Part shown: in pieces, positions 12,301 to 23,400 of the stretch
Numbering within the stretch: the stretch's first letter is position 1
How the letters are laid out: every line of letters begins with the position of its first letter
The notes under the pieces: generated by a model
Told to the model about the DNA's origin: nothing
The model's input: the letters and a program-made list of their open reading frames with translations, nothing else
Database searches by the model: none
Program-made: the position numbers and the translations under genes
Assembly: GCA_004794785.1 (NCBI GenBank)
Contig: SJOL01008583.1
Coordinates: 303,225 to 367,224 of the forward strand
DNA length: 64,000 nt
Origin: Opisthorchis felineus
Taxonomy: Eukaryota > Platyhelminthes > Trematoda > Opisthorchiida > Opisthorchiidae
Direction of reading: 5' to 3'

Positions 12301-15275
12301 GCATCCTCTTTATTTCTGCTAAATGAATGTGAATAGCTAGCGGAATCTTATCACAATATTCCACCCCAGCAAGAAACTGAAAATAGGGACGGATCTTCAG
12401 AATACCTCGCTAGAAATATTCCTTGCCAGATGTTCGTGGAATTTTTCATCAATGGGGAAACGAACCCCGCCGCCCTCGAAATCATACAATTTCTTTCCTT
12501 GTTCTTGATTGAAAATTGGCCTAAATCCTGCTACTTGTAGACAAACTCTCAAAATCTGACATCTTTCATGAGCCGGGAGAAATTTGGATGGTGCATAAAT
12601 GGAATACAAGCCAACGTGCCACTGGTTTCCAAACTGTTCAAAAGCTGATTAAATTAGGTGAACAATTTAAATTTAAGGATACTGTTGTTACTATTCGCAT
12701 CTACAATTGCCTCCACATTGCGAAGAATAATTGACTTTGGGTTCCTGTTCTCAATGCGGATGTTTAAATCAGTTCCCAGTTTATTCTTCCTCGATGGCGT
12801 CGACAGCTGAACGTAGGTGTTAAACATGACACCGAACCTCTATAAAGCCTTGAGGAAGGAACACTGCAGTTAAGATTTGAAATAAAGTGAAAAGAATGGG
12901 TTGATCACGTGAAAGGTCTTAATAACCATCGAGGAAGGTTAAGTATACCCTCAGAAAGCGCTGAGGCCAGCATCCTATGGGAAACCTTAAAGTAAGCCCA
13001 ACCAATAATGAGAACGAAACATCAGATCGGTGGTTTGGCTGGGAAGTTGTATGAATGTTTTTGGGACCTGTTACACTCCAAATTATGTAAGGTTTCCAAT
13101 CACGTGTTCCATTACTGCACCACCGACCGTTCTCCGAAAAAAATTTAACCAGGGAAGGAAAATGATGCTTTCTTCGACAGATAGCCGTTAGTTTTATGTC
13201 ACAAATGTTTTAAACGTTAGTCGGCAAAGTCTTACTGGTCACCCTGACGTTTCCGTATTGTTACCAATATTAGCATAAGTGCACTATGATGGTGGCCAAT
13301 TCACAACTGAGGGCATCGGCAGACAACTGCTTGAAGCGTAACACAATCCATTTATTTTTCGTTAAACTGGATGCTGATTATCGGTGATTTATGATGACGA
13401 TCTATGATGGTTGATTACTGGATGCTCTTGTGAGTTTGCTTTGCCAGTTTGTGCAGACTGGAGTGTACGATAGTACGCATACAAAAACTGGGGGTTGTGT
13501 CCAGTATGAAATACAGAATATTAATATCAAGTGACAAATTCAGCACTGTTCAACGTTGTTCCACATAGTTAATTTCGGGGGCCTCAGCAAACGTTTTGTA
13601 GCTTGTTTTGGATTGAACGTTACACGCTACCTATGATGTTACACACTACCCTCCAGGAAGGGCCAGAAACTCCGATTCTTTTCTGGTGACTTCTGCCTCT
13701 TGGTGACAGTTAGCATATGGAGCCTGTTTGACAGATCTAGGGGTAACCTGGATTACCAGGCAAGACTGAGTAACATAGGTCCACAATAACACCTCTTTTT
13801 GACGGTGAGTTAAAAACGCAGGGAGTCTGCCACGAAAACTTGATAAAGGTCCAAAGGGAACAGACTAGTTAGGCGACACGCCTTGATATCATCTTAGTTG
13901 CCCGCGGGAAGTGAGAAACGATGGTTTATTAGTGCATCGTGTTTACCCATCAAAATAATGCATAAAGCCGGGCCAATCAAGATATCACTGTCGGAGCCAA
14001 AGAGACCGGAAAGTTTTATTCAGCAAAGGAATGATGCTGGGAAGGGCGGAGATGGCTTAGAAATTATACTAATGAAAAATGCTATGAGACGATTTCTGTC
14101 TTATATAGTGATGTTGGCTCGTTTTGGTCCTGAATTTATGCAATCAATCAATCCTCAGAGTTAGGCTGATAGCTCCCACGCCTGATACAGTGAAGGGCTA
14201 AATCCTGACCTTTGTAACTTTGCATCATGAAACAATAAGAACAGTCCAGAAACGGCGTAAGGCGTCACCTTTACACAACAAGTTCCAGCGTTCCAAGGAC
14301 ACGTAAAATCAAACACCACTGGCGCATAGTATGTTATCCGTCGAATTCAGCTTCAAATGCACCAGAGCCTTTTGGCGAAACTCACGTCATCTGAAACCTA
14401 CAGTGATAAAAGTTCAATTGTGATTCACCAACAGCATGGAATCACTACCAGCCGCACAGGCGAGAAGTTACGACGAATGCTCCGTGCTGTTTCGGCAACC
14501 ATCGACTACACCCAAGGCTCCGGCGCACGCGATAGGACATCATGTTAGTTCTTGCTGTCCATAGTTGCCAGAGGTAGTGTTGTCTTAACGAGAAAATCTG
14601 AAGGTCTGCAGCTTTCGCTTGGCATTGTGCTGCCTTCTGCTTTATGGTTTCGGCGTCTTGGGGTAGCTGGCTCGCCGCACGAATCTCGACCACATTATAG
14701 ACTGCATCAAACTAACAATCCTAGTGTACAAGGATGTTGAGGCCAACGCCTCGGGTAATTAGTTGGTAAGTGCTATCAAACAAGAATAGCAAATCGATAA
14801 GTGAAATGTTATCCTGAATTTCCTTGAGCTGTCCGAGAGTCTGGAGAAATTTATTATGACATTTCTCTTATATGACAAAAAGGACTGTTTTACTATTCTT
14901 GTTGGACCTATTTTTAATCGATTTTGTGTGAGTAACCTCGAATTACTTCCAGTTAACTTAGGAGTTGGTCACTTTTTACCACATTATCACTCGATGGCCA
15001 CGGGTAAAGTAGCTATATCGCAAAAAACACATGTGGTTCCATATTTTCGTCGTAAGTGTAGCAACGGGAAGTAGTGACTAGGCGTAGAAGATAAACATAA
15101 TAACTAGGTCGTTTTTCGACAGGAAACAATGTCTGTTTTTGGTTTTCATTTCTAAAGTTGACTATCTTTTGCAGAGAGAAGTATGTGTATCATTCCAGCG
15201 TTACTCGTTACAAACAAAGACACCCCCTCTTTAAGATTTCGTTTGACTTCTGGAAGATTCCCCTATTAAAATAAA
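6381..15275. other. Long gene-poor stretch
   Basis: About 9 kb upstream of the prominin-like gene holds only reading frames under 91 codons, none with a recognisable domain. Any promoter or upstream exon of that gene would lie in the first part, but no convincing TATA box, CpG cluster or signal-peptide exon could be picked out. The only simple repeat noticed is the AT-rich GATAAATA tract near 8207. Confidence 0.4.
8190..8238. repeat. AT-rich GATA/AAATA simple repeat
   Basis: A short low-complexity run built from imperfect ATAGATAAATA units. It is microsatellite-like and short, with no coding meaning. Confidence 0.6.
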
Positions 15276-15319
15276 TCGGTAATCCTTAGTATAAACTGAA
15301 CTCGAATAAGGATTACCGA
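15276..15319. repeat. Perfect 13-bp inverted repeat (hairpin)
   Basis: The arm tcggtaatcctta at 15276-15288 is matched exactly, in reverse complement, by taaggattaccga at 15307-15319 across an 18-base loop. A perfect 13-bp stem this close together is not expected by chance in 64 kb of random sequence. It could be the relic of a small inverted-repeat transposon or a structured transcript; the stem does not extend further. Confidence 0.7.
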
Positions 15320-15439
15320 CCCTTCATACCTGGTTATCGATTGTTTTAACAAGCAACTTACAAATGCCTTCGAAGCTTGTTGGAACTTGTTGCTCACTTA
15401 GGATTTGTGTTGTAGTTACACACTTTCAGTCCTTCACTG

Positions 15440-15739
15440 CTATTTTGCACCTCCATATTCCGGTACGTTTCCAGATTTTTGCCAGTAGATTCCATCACAT
15501 GGCGCGAAACACAGATTAAGGCAGCTGGTAGTGCTCTGTCCATAGGACATTTGTAATGAGCCGACGATCATGTCTACGGTATATGAACCGTTAAGGTTGC
15601 GAGAAGCAGTAGGGTTCAAGTCAAATCTTTGCCCCAAACACAGGTAATTCGCTGCAAACGGCTTCACTTTGGTGAGCTCTACACCAAACCTCGAACCAAG
15701 GACTGTGCATATACTGTTTGATATCAAGATGGTGCTCAC
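15440..15739 (-). other. Unidentified 99-codon open frame
   Basis: This frame has a balanced, protein-like composition, with cysteines near the end (TSCLNLCFAPCDG) and few low-complexity runs, and is one of the better-looking small frames. A GTAAGT lies just upstream on the same strand, which does not fit a simple exon entry. No family is recognised and a chance opening is quite possible. Confidence 0.12.
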
Positions 15740-18700
15740 TTACATGTGAAACTGGCTGCGCCGATTTCCGATCTAGTTTTTAACTGCTTTGAAATGAAAA
15801 TTTATTTAAAATGTCCTTAGCGACCTGTGGATACCACAGTACATCTCGTAATGCATTCGCGCCATTCAGGAGCTCACCAAATAATGACGTTCTGCCCCTC
15901 ATCTTAAGAACTGACTGGTTCTTCCATTATATGAGCGAATGTGTAATACCACCTACTGTTTTTAAACTATGTGCAATATTATCACGAGCATGTGTTAGCT
16001 TTTGCATATATCTGCATTCTCTCAGCTTGGGATCTTAAAACTTTGGAATACACGTAATCTTCTGCTATCAAGTGCGAAAACTTGCTAGAGAAAAACAGCG
16101 TAGTATGGAGATGTGAACCTCTGTAGTGGGCATAACAAATTAGGCGAGTAACTGATTTCCTTATAAGAAAACAAAACAACTTTTACTTCCGACGACTGAG
16201 ATGCACCATTCTGGCAGTGTTTCTGTTGCGTTTAATGTTAGGTCCCAAACTAATTTATATCATCACACAGTGATGTGGACTTTATATTAAGATTAGAATG
16301 AACAACATCCAGACAAGGGCCTGCAACAACCCTGTTTATTTTTAACAAGAAATCGACTTTGCGCTAGTTGTATAACTAGTTTTAGAATTGTCTAGGTGAA
16401 ATGTTGAGTTGGAGCGCATTCCTACATCATTACACCTGCAGTTTGCTTAGGTGTGGTCTTCAGCGGGCTTCACATCAAGTTCCTAGACAGTTCCTGGCTC
16501 CGACTGGGCTGACAAGAAATGCACCAGCTAGCGTTTTTTATCTAGTCCACTTCGTCTCAGTATATGGGTACTATTTACTCTTAGACGCAATACACTACTT
16601 ATGAGGTTGCTGAAAACATCATAAACGAGAGATTTAGCTGGGTTCTAGGTGAGTATCCAGCAAAACCGAATTGGTTTGTAAATGAGTGTATTTCGCTACT
16701 ATTTATTCTCTTGGAGTATACACCAATATTTGACCTTTTTCAGTCTTCGGTGGCGACATTGACTGATTCGGATGAGTTGTCGATCAATAAATCTCGTTGA
16801 TAAAAATCATTCGTCATCAGTGACACTGTGGAAATGCCTTTGAATGTCGAAGTAAATCCAACCTCGCGCACACACTAGCGGGTGATACGGTTTCGATAAC
16901 AGCGCCCTGGTTTTTTGGTAGTAATAACTTTTTCCTTACTTGCAGTATATTTGGTGATAACCTCAAGGTATGCGAATTCAATCTCACCAACGCACGCGTA
17001 CTTGCGACCATATAGTCTTGGACAGACCAGTTTTTCAATTTTTAGGAGACTAAGTTATGAGTTGGTGGGGCCCTGTGCAAATATTGGATGATGGTTACAG
17101 TGTTTTGCGTACTAAACAGTCGCCTAAGCTTAGTCGATATTCCAGGAAAACAGATCAGTGTTGTGTGTCATGTGACCAGTAGATTCCATACATAATAATT
17201 GCTAAAAATGATGAACAAACGAATCCAAATACCACGTAACATACGACGCAATCAGTACTTACAGTGACTGGAAAATAAGACGTCTTGCAAGCGCTAGACT
17301 GATCTCTCCGGCAGATCACCATTTTATAACGTCACGAAGTGTTGCTATTTATTCGATCAAAGAAAGTAGGTGAACTACACCGAAGCCTGGTTTTCAGTTT
17401 CGGTACGTGTCATAACTCTTGAAGACGAGCATCTGCAGTGCGCGAGCAGAACGTAGTAGATCAGTAATCCGCAGGTAGTGTGCAGTATGCTGAACGACGG
17501 TAGTGGTAGCGAACCATTAATTAGCAGAACACGTGTCACTGATGCGACGAGCAGTGCTGTTGACGACGGTGACCCTAAGCCGACTAGAAACGAGCTTCTC
17601 ACATGAATAGCACAGTAATTATTCTGAGTCTGGCATTATCAGTTCAGCGCATGTTCTTCGAGTGACGCCGGTCGAGGTTGGATAGTAACTATCACGAGAG
17701 TGCGAAAGTATATGAGGTGCTCAGGCAATCGCGTCAGACCGTGGCACATGCTAAATGTCTAATAACTATGTACTTTCATTTGACCGAATCTTATTGATTA
17801 TGGCTTTTTGAAACCCATCGATAGAATGATATACGCTCACTGAGGACTGTCCGTAGTACCGCATGCGAACTCATTACCAGAGGAAGATACTGGCTCAGCT
17901 GAAAATGATAAAGAGTGGCACTTAATAATGATATATCGTTGCGGCTAAGAAGTCTTGTATAAAAACCATCTGAAGGTCATTCTTTAATTACCTAGCTTTG
18001 CCAACAGATGGATTTAATGAGAAGGATAATGGAAATCTTCAGGAATGAGGTTTTTAGAACATATTGTTGATGTTCAAAGTTTTAGCGCTTGTTACCCGTC
18101 GAACGAAACGACAGTCTAACGCAAGTTGCGATAGGGACCAAGGGCTGCAGGCTCCGGTTGGCTTTAGTAAACACATGGTCAAGATCAAAATGTCATCGTT
18201 CGTGTTGCTTGAGGACTAGAGAGCCAGAGATTGCTCAGTGATCTTTATGTATACGCGATGCTTCCAGCCGTCCAATTCTCAGTGTTATGAATTGGCATCA
18301 ACTGGCGTGGAACTCGACAGGGTTAGGAATGTTTGACTGCAACCGACAGGTCATCAGTGTGAAGTGACGGGTGCTATAAATATCACATCGCTCAGTTTGC
18401 TCCGTAAATGACGCAACAGACGGGAAACTCATGTGATGTCCATCTTTGGTAACTCTGGTAACAATCACTGCCCAGACTCCAAAATTTCCAATAAATGCAG
18501 TGTCTCACTTTGAAGGCCGTTTCATGAGCTTGACAGTGGGCATTGTGCTTTCCAACACTGTTCATCAGACCCATACTCCAAGTGTAAGTTCTACAAGTAG
18601 GAATGGCAAAAGCAACGGTAAGTGACATGATGCTACCTGATGGCTCATTCATATAAGACGATTAGGACACTCTGACTACAATAATTGTGCAAGCCACATA

Positions 18701-19330
18701 CCAGGTCATTTCGTTTTGGGTCAAAGCCAAGAGAATAACCCAAGTTACTTCCCATTTTTAATTAATATTTCAAAAGTGCACGACAATATGTAAAGTGAAG
18801 CCTATTAGTTTGCTTTGAGATCAATCAACTTGTCGCATCAAATACGCTCCTCCTTTCATATTCTAAAATCCCTCAAAGCTTCCCAAGACCATTTGGCCGG
18901 GTTGCAAAATGCACAGCTCAAAAGTGACAATTCCGAACAGTTTAGAGGTTGACGCTGATGGACCATATTTGATACTCTGTATCCCGATTGCAACTAACAC
19001 GCTCTTGGTCAGTCGATATTATGCACTCACAATGGCGCAAAAAGTCGGAAAGCTCCCTCAAGCGAATCAGCATATATTGATGAATGGAACAGCTGATCTC
19101 GGTAGAACACCTTCTACACACGCGCTTTTCTATTTGGGACTGGACAAATGCACTCGGAGCTAACGATCTATAGAAGACAATTTGCCGGATGACTAGAGCA
19201 TTTGCGGGAAATTTCGTTAATTGAAAATTTGAACTTACGAAGAAGGCTCAGATGTAATATCAGAAGCGCCATCATCGGTAGCAAAACATCAGTGTTCAGC
19301 ACCAATGCTTCCCAGCCATACAGCTACAGT
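15740..19330. other. Gene-poor stretch between the 15.3-kb hairpin and LINE-B
   Basis: Nothing here is recognisable as a gene. A short tail-like repeat lies at 16590-16640. A segment at 17836-17870 (cactgaggactgtccgtag) faintly recalls the body of a tRNA-derived SINE, but no promoter boxes could be placed. Frames up to 86 codons show no domain. Confidence 0.35.
16590..16640 (-). repeat. Second copy of the SFQQ-type tail
   Basis: The plus-strand bases cactacttatgaggttgct followed by gaaaac parallel the segment at 1024-1049 (cactagtcataacgttgct, then gaaaac). The match fades on both sides, so this is either an old repeat fragment or coincidence. Confidence 0.25.
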
Positions 19331-19835
19331 TTATTTGAAATTTGCTTGCTGGCTTCGAGTTAGTGCTTCATGGGCCACCACAAGGCGACGAAGGACTAAT
19401 GATGCCAAGAGTCCCTGTAAGACTAGAAGCAAGCTGATCCTTTCCTCTCTAATTACCGCATTTTCTACGGGCCGTTTTTTGGATGTGGAGCGCTGCTTCG
19501 GATTTTTCCAAGTTGGGTGGGACAGTCTACTCTCAGTCAGAAGCAAATACAGCAGGTGAGGACAGACAGACGACTTTATTCCCATCCTTGAACAATAGAC
19601 GGGACGGCTCTCCATCCGAGCCGAGAGCTCGGTGGAGCTTGAGAAAACATTTGCAGACATGAAATTCCGAGGCCGTCGGGCGTTCTGGATTCACTCCGAC
19701 TTGTTCAGATGCATTTTGGCAATCCGGCTGATTGGCAGCAGATGGGCACGCGAATTGTTTTCCGAAATTCTCGGCCCAGCTCTCGAGGCGCCCTTCTTTC
19801 TTGCATATGGTCATGTCAGCTTGACCTGTGCGGAT
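19331..19835 (-). pseudogene. Pre-RT and N-terminal RT remnant of LINE-B
   Basis: Motifs seen are KKEGRLESWAENFGKQF, then PTASEFHVCKCFLKLHRALG, a degenerate LFKDGNKVV, and after a frame change LLASLVLRRL and LTRSQQANF. In the family these precede the RT block that begins with GFRPG and FLDLKxAFDS; neither block follows here. A 124-codon frame (19907-19533) and a 109-codon frame (19660-19331) carry the two halves. Confidence 0.75.
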
Positions 19836-19884
19836 TTTGTCCCTTACGCAGGTCTGAAAAGCAAGGAAGGGAGTGACTCTGGAC

Positions 19885-20435
19885 GAGTGCATAGTCAGAA
19901 TCCACACAAGTGCCCCAAGACGAGCAGCAGTCAGTTACTGACGCATGCCATCAGTAAGTGAAGGCATGTGATCACTTTTCGTGAGTAGCTAGCACAATAA
20001 TGGACAAGATGGATTAAACTATTTTGACACCTAGTGATGCATAAAGACAGTCTGTAGCCAGCACACAGCTGAAGTGGTCGTTCGCTGCTGCCTGTACGTA
20101 CTGAATTTAATCCAAGTCGACAATCCAATCGAGTCTCGAGTCTGGGCACTTGCGTATTTAAATTTCCAGCAACCACAACACTATCTGAGCTTTTAGCTCG
20201 CAGCAACAGGGCATTGAGGGCGCCACAAAACTTGTTTTGCATGGTGTAAGAGCTACAGTCGGTTTGAACATAAGCAAACACGACAGACGTCGATCAACAT
20301 CCGGCCTGTAAGACTCCTTCACAGACGTTGCTAGACGAAGCACGCAGAGGTGACTAGCAGTGTGTGACTGGCCAAGCAAGGATCCTTCCACCTGGTGGCG
20401 TAGGACTATACCTACCCCTCCTTATGCTAGCTCAA
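19885..20435 (-). pseudogene. Endonuclease domain remnant of LINE-B
   Basis: This is a decayed apurinic-type (exonuclease III-like) endonuclease, which in live elements nicks the target DNA. Visible motifs in order are GVGIVLRHQVE, LRLATSVKESYRPDVDRR, ALNALLLRAKSSDSVVVAGN followed by LNTQV, GLNSVRTGSSERPLQLCAG, and a C-terminal CVDSDYALV in which the usual SDH (catalytic Asp-His) reads SDY. The motifs need at least one frame change near 20280 and others near 19950. Loss of the His argues against activity. Confidence 0.75.
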
Positions 20436-23400
20436 CGGATGTCTTCTGCCCAAAAGCCTGACCGCAGGATAGTGTGGTTTGGCGGGAAATGTTACTGTAA
20501 TATATTTTTTTAAATAACAAATCACCACAAATTTTCCAGCCCCTAAACTGAAAGACTGGATGGCTGCATTTTTTAGACCTCTAGCCATTGACCAACCGGG
20601 TATGAAAGACTATCCAAGTGTCACAGAGACCCTCCACAGTGTAGAATAAAGGGTCACGGACACACAACTGTCCGTTACGCCTTGGTAAGGCCCATTCTCT
20701 TCGTGATGGCTAAAGTAGTAAGCCCTTTGTGAAATACACAAGCCACTTGAAGCATATTGGTAAGCAGACTACTAATGGGATCTTAAAAATGTATCTGACG
20801 AAGATATATAACTATCCAATAGTGACATGTAATAACCACCTAATGCAATGCAGAAAGGTTTGGATCCAACAGAACATGCATACTCTGTCCTGTGATAGAA
20901 CTAAGAAGGAAAGATATCAATCTGTTTGAAGCATTTTACGACGAGTCCTTCAGAAATCTTATCAGAAAGTTGTAGAAAAGAAGACTTGGTTTCAGTAGCT
21001 ACTGCGAACTAAAGCAAGCAAACAGGTATGCATTGTGTACTTTAAGAGATCATCTGAATTCCCACCAATTCTACTTTTACTCAAAGTTCTCCGATTAGCC
21101 GCGAAATAAACTACTTTAGTGAGCACAGAAAGGAAACAATACCCAAGGAACACGAAATATCGGTGTGTACCAATTTGTTCGCACGCAAGAAAATGTGGTA
21201 GACGGATAAAAAACGCTCAGCTGCAACACCCTTTCAGTGCCTGGCTGCCATGCCACCCGAAGGAAGCACGAGGGCTAGGATACTGCCAGGTTGCCCAAGC
21301 CTAGACAGGAATAGACAAATAAAAGATACATAGCACAGTGTAAGCTAGACCCAGTGTAATATCCGCGATCAGATAAGACAAAAACTGAACTTGGAAAACT
21401 TGAGTAATATGAGAAAAGCAGGGCAGTAGCTGGGAGCAGCCTAGTCGCTATCAGAAGAGAAGTCATTCCTCACCTCCACATACTGCTTACTACAAACACC
21501 GAGGATAATCCGGAGGAGCAGACCCCAATTAAATACATATTTAATTTCGGCCACAGAAATAAGGTGATTTAACCTCAACAGACGATGAAACCCCTAGATC
21601 CAGGTCGCACAAACAATCAACTGCCATTAAAACGAAATAGAGGGGGCCACCTGTCTATTTGCCATGTTTGTGTGGGAGGAAAATAACGGTAATCCAACTC
21701 AACGAATTTAGGTTGAATTATGCTATGCTTTAAGAGGAAAGGATGGAGATTGGAGTTTCCCTATTTGCTCTACTGTTGTGTTCTGAAGGTTTTTGTGTAT
21801 GTTGAAAGTTGCAGTCATTCACAGAAATAATATAATTCAATTTCCTGGAGAATTTTTCACAACTTGCGGTTAGTGAAGGTCGAAATAAAGCGTATAACAG
21901 TTTTCCCTGTTAAGTGATGGTACTTACAATTTGTATATGCTCGCAGTTTATTTAGCTGTTCTTCGGGTTGAAAAAATAATCTGCGTTTCAATGTGTGGAC
22001 GCTTGATAAGGACGGTACTTCTGTTGTTCTTGACAGACTGAAGCCTAAAAAACGAATGAGGCGGTTTCTAGAAGGTTGTGCAGAGACTGTCAATTTATGA
22101 ACTGTCTCTCAGCCCGGAGGGAAGGGCAACAATGATCAAGTTATTTGGAGGAAGGCTCCTTGTAATGTGTGCCCATCTGTTTTTTGAGTTGTAGGTTTGA
22201 CCCTACCGTGTGCCTAGTGAATCATTTTCCGTAAGAACCGCATGGCATTATAAAGTCCACAATAACGTACTACCCTCGTGCTGATTGAGACTGATCGTAG
22301 ATATTCAGTCAACTGAGAAGCACGTGACGTAAGTGGGTCGTCCTAGTCTCTATTTCCGTTGCAGTCACGTGACTTATTCAAAAAGCAGTGCCAGCGCAGA
22401 CAACCCAATCTGTATTGATACGGCGCAGTAAGGGAATTGAGTTGGTCGGGTTGTGGACACATTGGAGCTGTGGCCCTCGAACATCATGCACCGAGCTGGT
22501 GGGTTCGACTGCGATGTGAGTTATGGGAAAAGGGCAATGATGGATGGTGTTAAAGCCACATCACAGCGGTTGTATTCAGTGCCTCCAAGTTTTCCACCGA
22601 ATTCAGTGAGCGTGAAGATGACAGTACCAGGCTTCATGCGATGTACACCGAAGACGATCAACACTGAAAGCTAGAAACAAGCCTGGTAGAAAGATGTCTG
22701 TTTGGAGGCAGTTCTTCCAAATGAAGCTGTAAGCATGCTCTCTAAACATTAAGGTTACAGTACAAACGGCAAGCATCCTTCTCAACATAATTACCACAGT
22801 CATCATCATCAACATCATTGTCATGAACAGCAGCACGATTGTGATTATCAATAATATCACAGGAAACATCATCAACAACAGCTTTGTCGTCGGGAGGTTC
22901 ATTAGGCAGACGCTCTAATGCATATACTCATTAAGTGTATTTATTTGCCATCAGAGTTTCGAAGTGAAAATGGAAATGTACCGGTAAGGGGCCTGGTGCT
23001 AAATTTCTGCGGTCTTTCTGTTGAGCTTTTACTTCCCAAAGCTCACTTAAGGAATCTAAACGGTAAGCCGGAACGCTACTACTGTCTGTTGGCCGAGATG
23101 TACTGAAAAATCTCCAGCCAAGTGCAGAGAGTGTCACAGGGATCACAGCCTAAAAAGAAGACCACACGGACAACACCAAAACTCTCGCTGGTGCCCACAA
23201 AAACCTTTTGCAAAGTCAAATATAGGTGGCGCCGTTCTGAAGAGGCCATGAAGACCACCACCCATCTTGGAAAACTGTGATTCAGGCTGAATCACAACAG
23301 CTGATGACGCTTGATATTTTATGCGACTGAAGTGCCGACCAACTGGTGGTTTCCTGACTACAATGCTAGGGACTCGTTGAAGTCATCGCTTCTATATGGA

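Larger units (their letters stand above)
19331..20435 (-). mobile_element. Truncated non-LTR retrotransposon (LINE-B), CR1/RTE-like
   Basis: On the minus strand the order is: an endonuclease domain (about 20435-19885), then the region just before reverse transcriptase (about 19835-19331). Between these the element jumps from the end of the endonuclease to the pre-RT segment, so the usual linker of roughly 150-200 residues is missing. The RT palm is also absent; the remnant stops after LLASLVLRRL and LTRSQQANF. The two parts lie in several frames with stops, so it is dead. It belongs to the same family as LINE-A at 58.5-61.3 kb and has the same orientation. Loss of the 3' end is unusual, since LINE insertions are normally 5' truncated, so a later deletion is likely. 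Confidence 0.8.

Noticed and set aside
19632..19961. A 109-codon plus-strand frame
   Set aside because: It is antisense to the pre-RT segment of LINE-B.
22363..22374. The palindrome agtcacgtgact as a transcription-factor site
   Set aside because: A CACGTG palindrome is common and there is no gene nearby to give it meaning.
22603..22902. A methionine- and leucine-rich minus-strand frame
   Set aside because: The composition comes from a CAT/CAA-rich low-complexity tract (atcatcatcaacatcat), not a protein.
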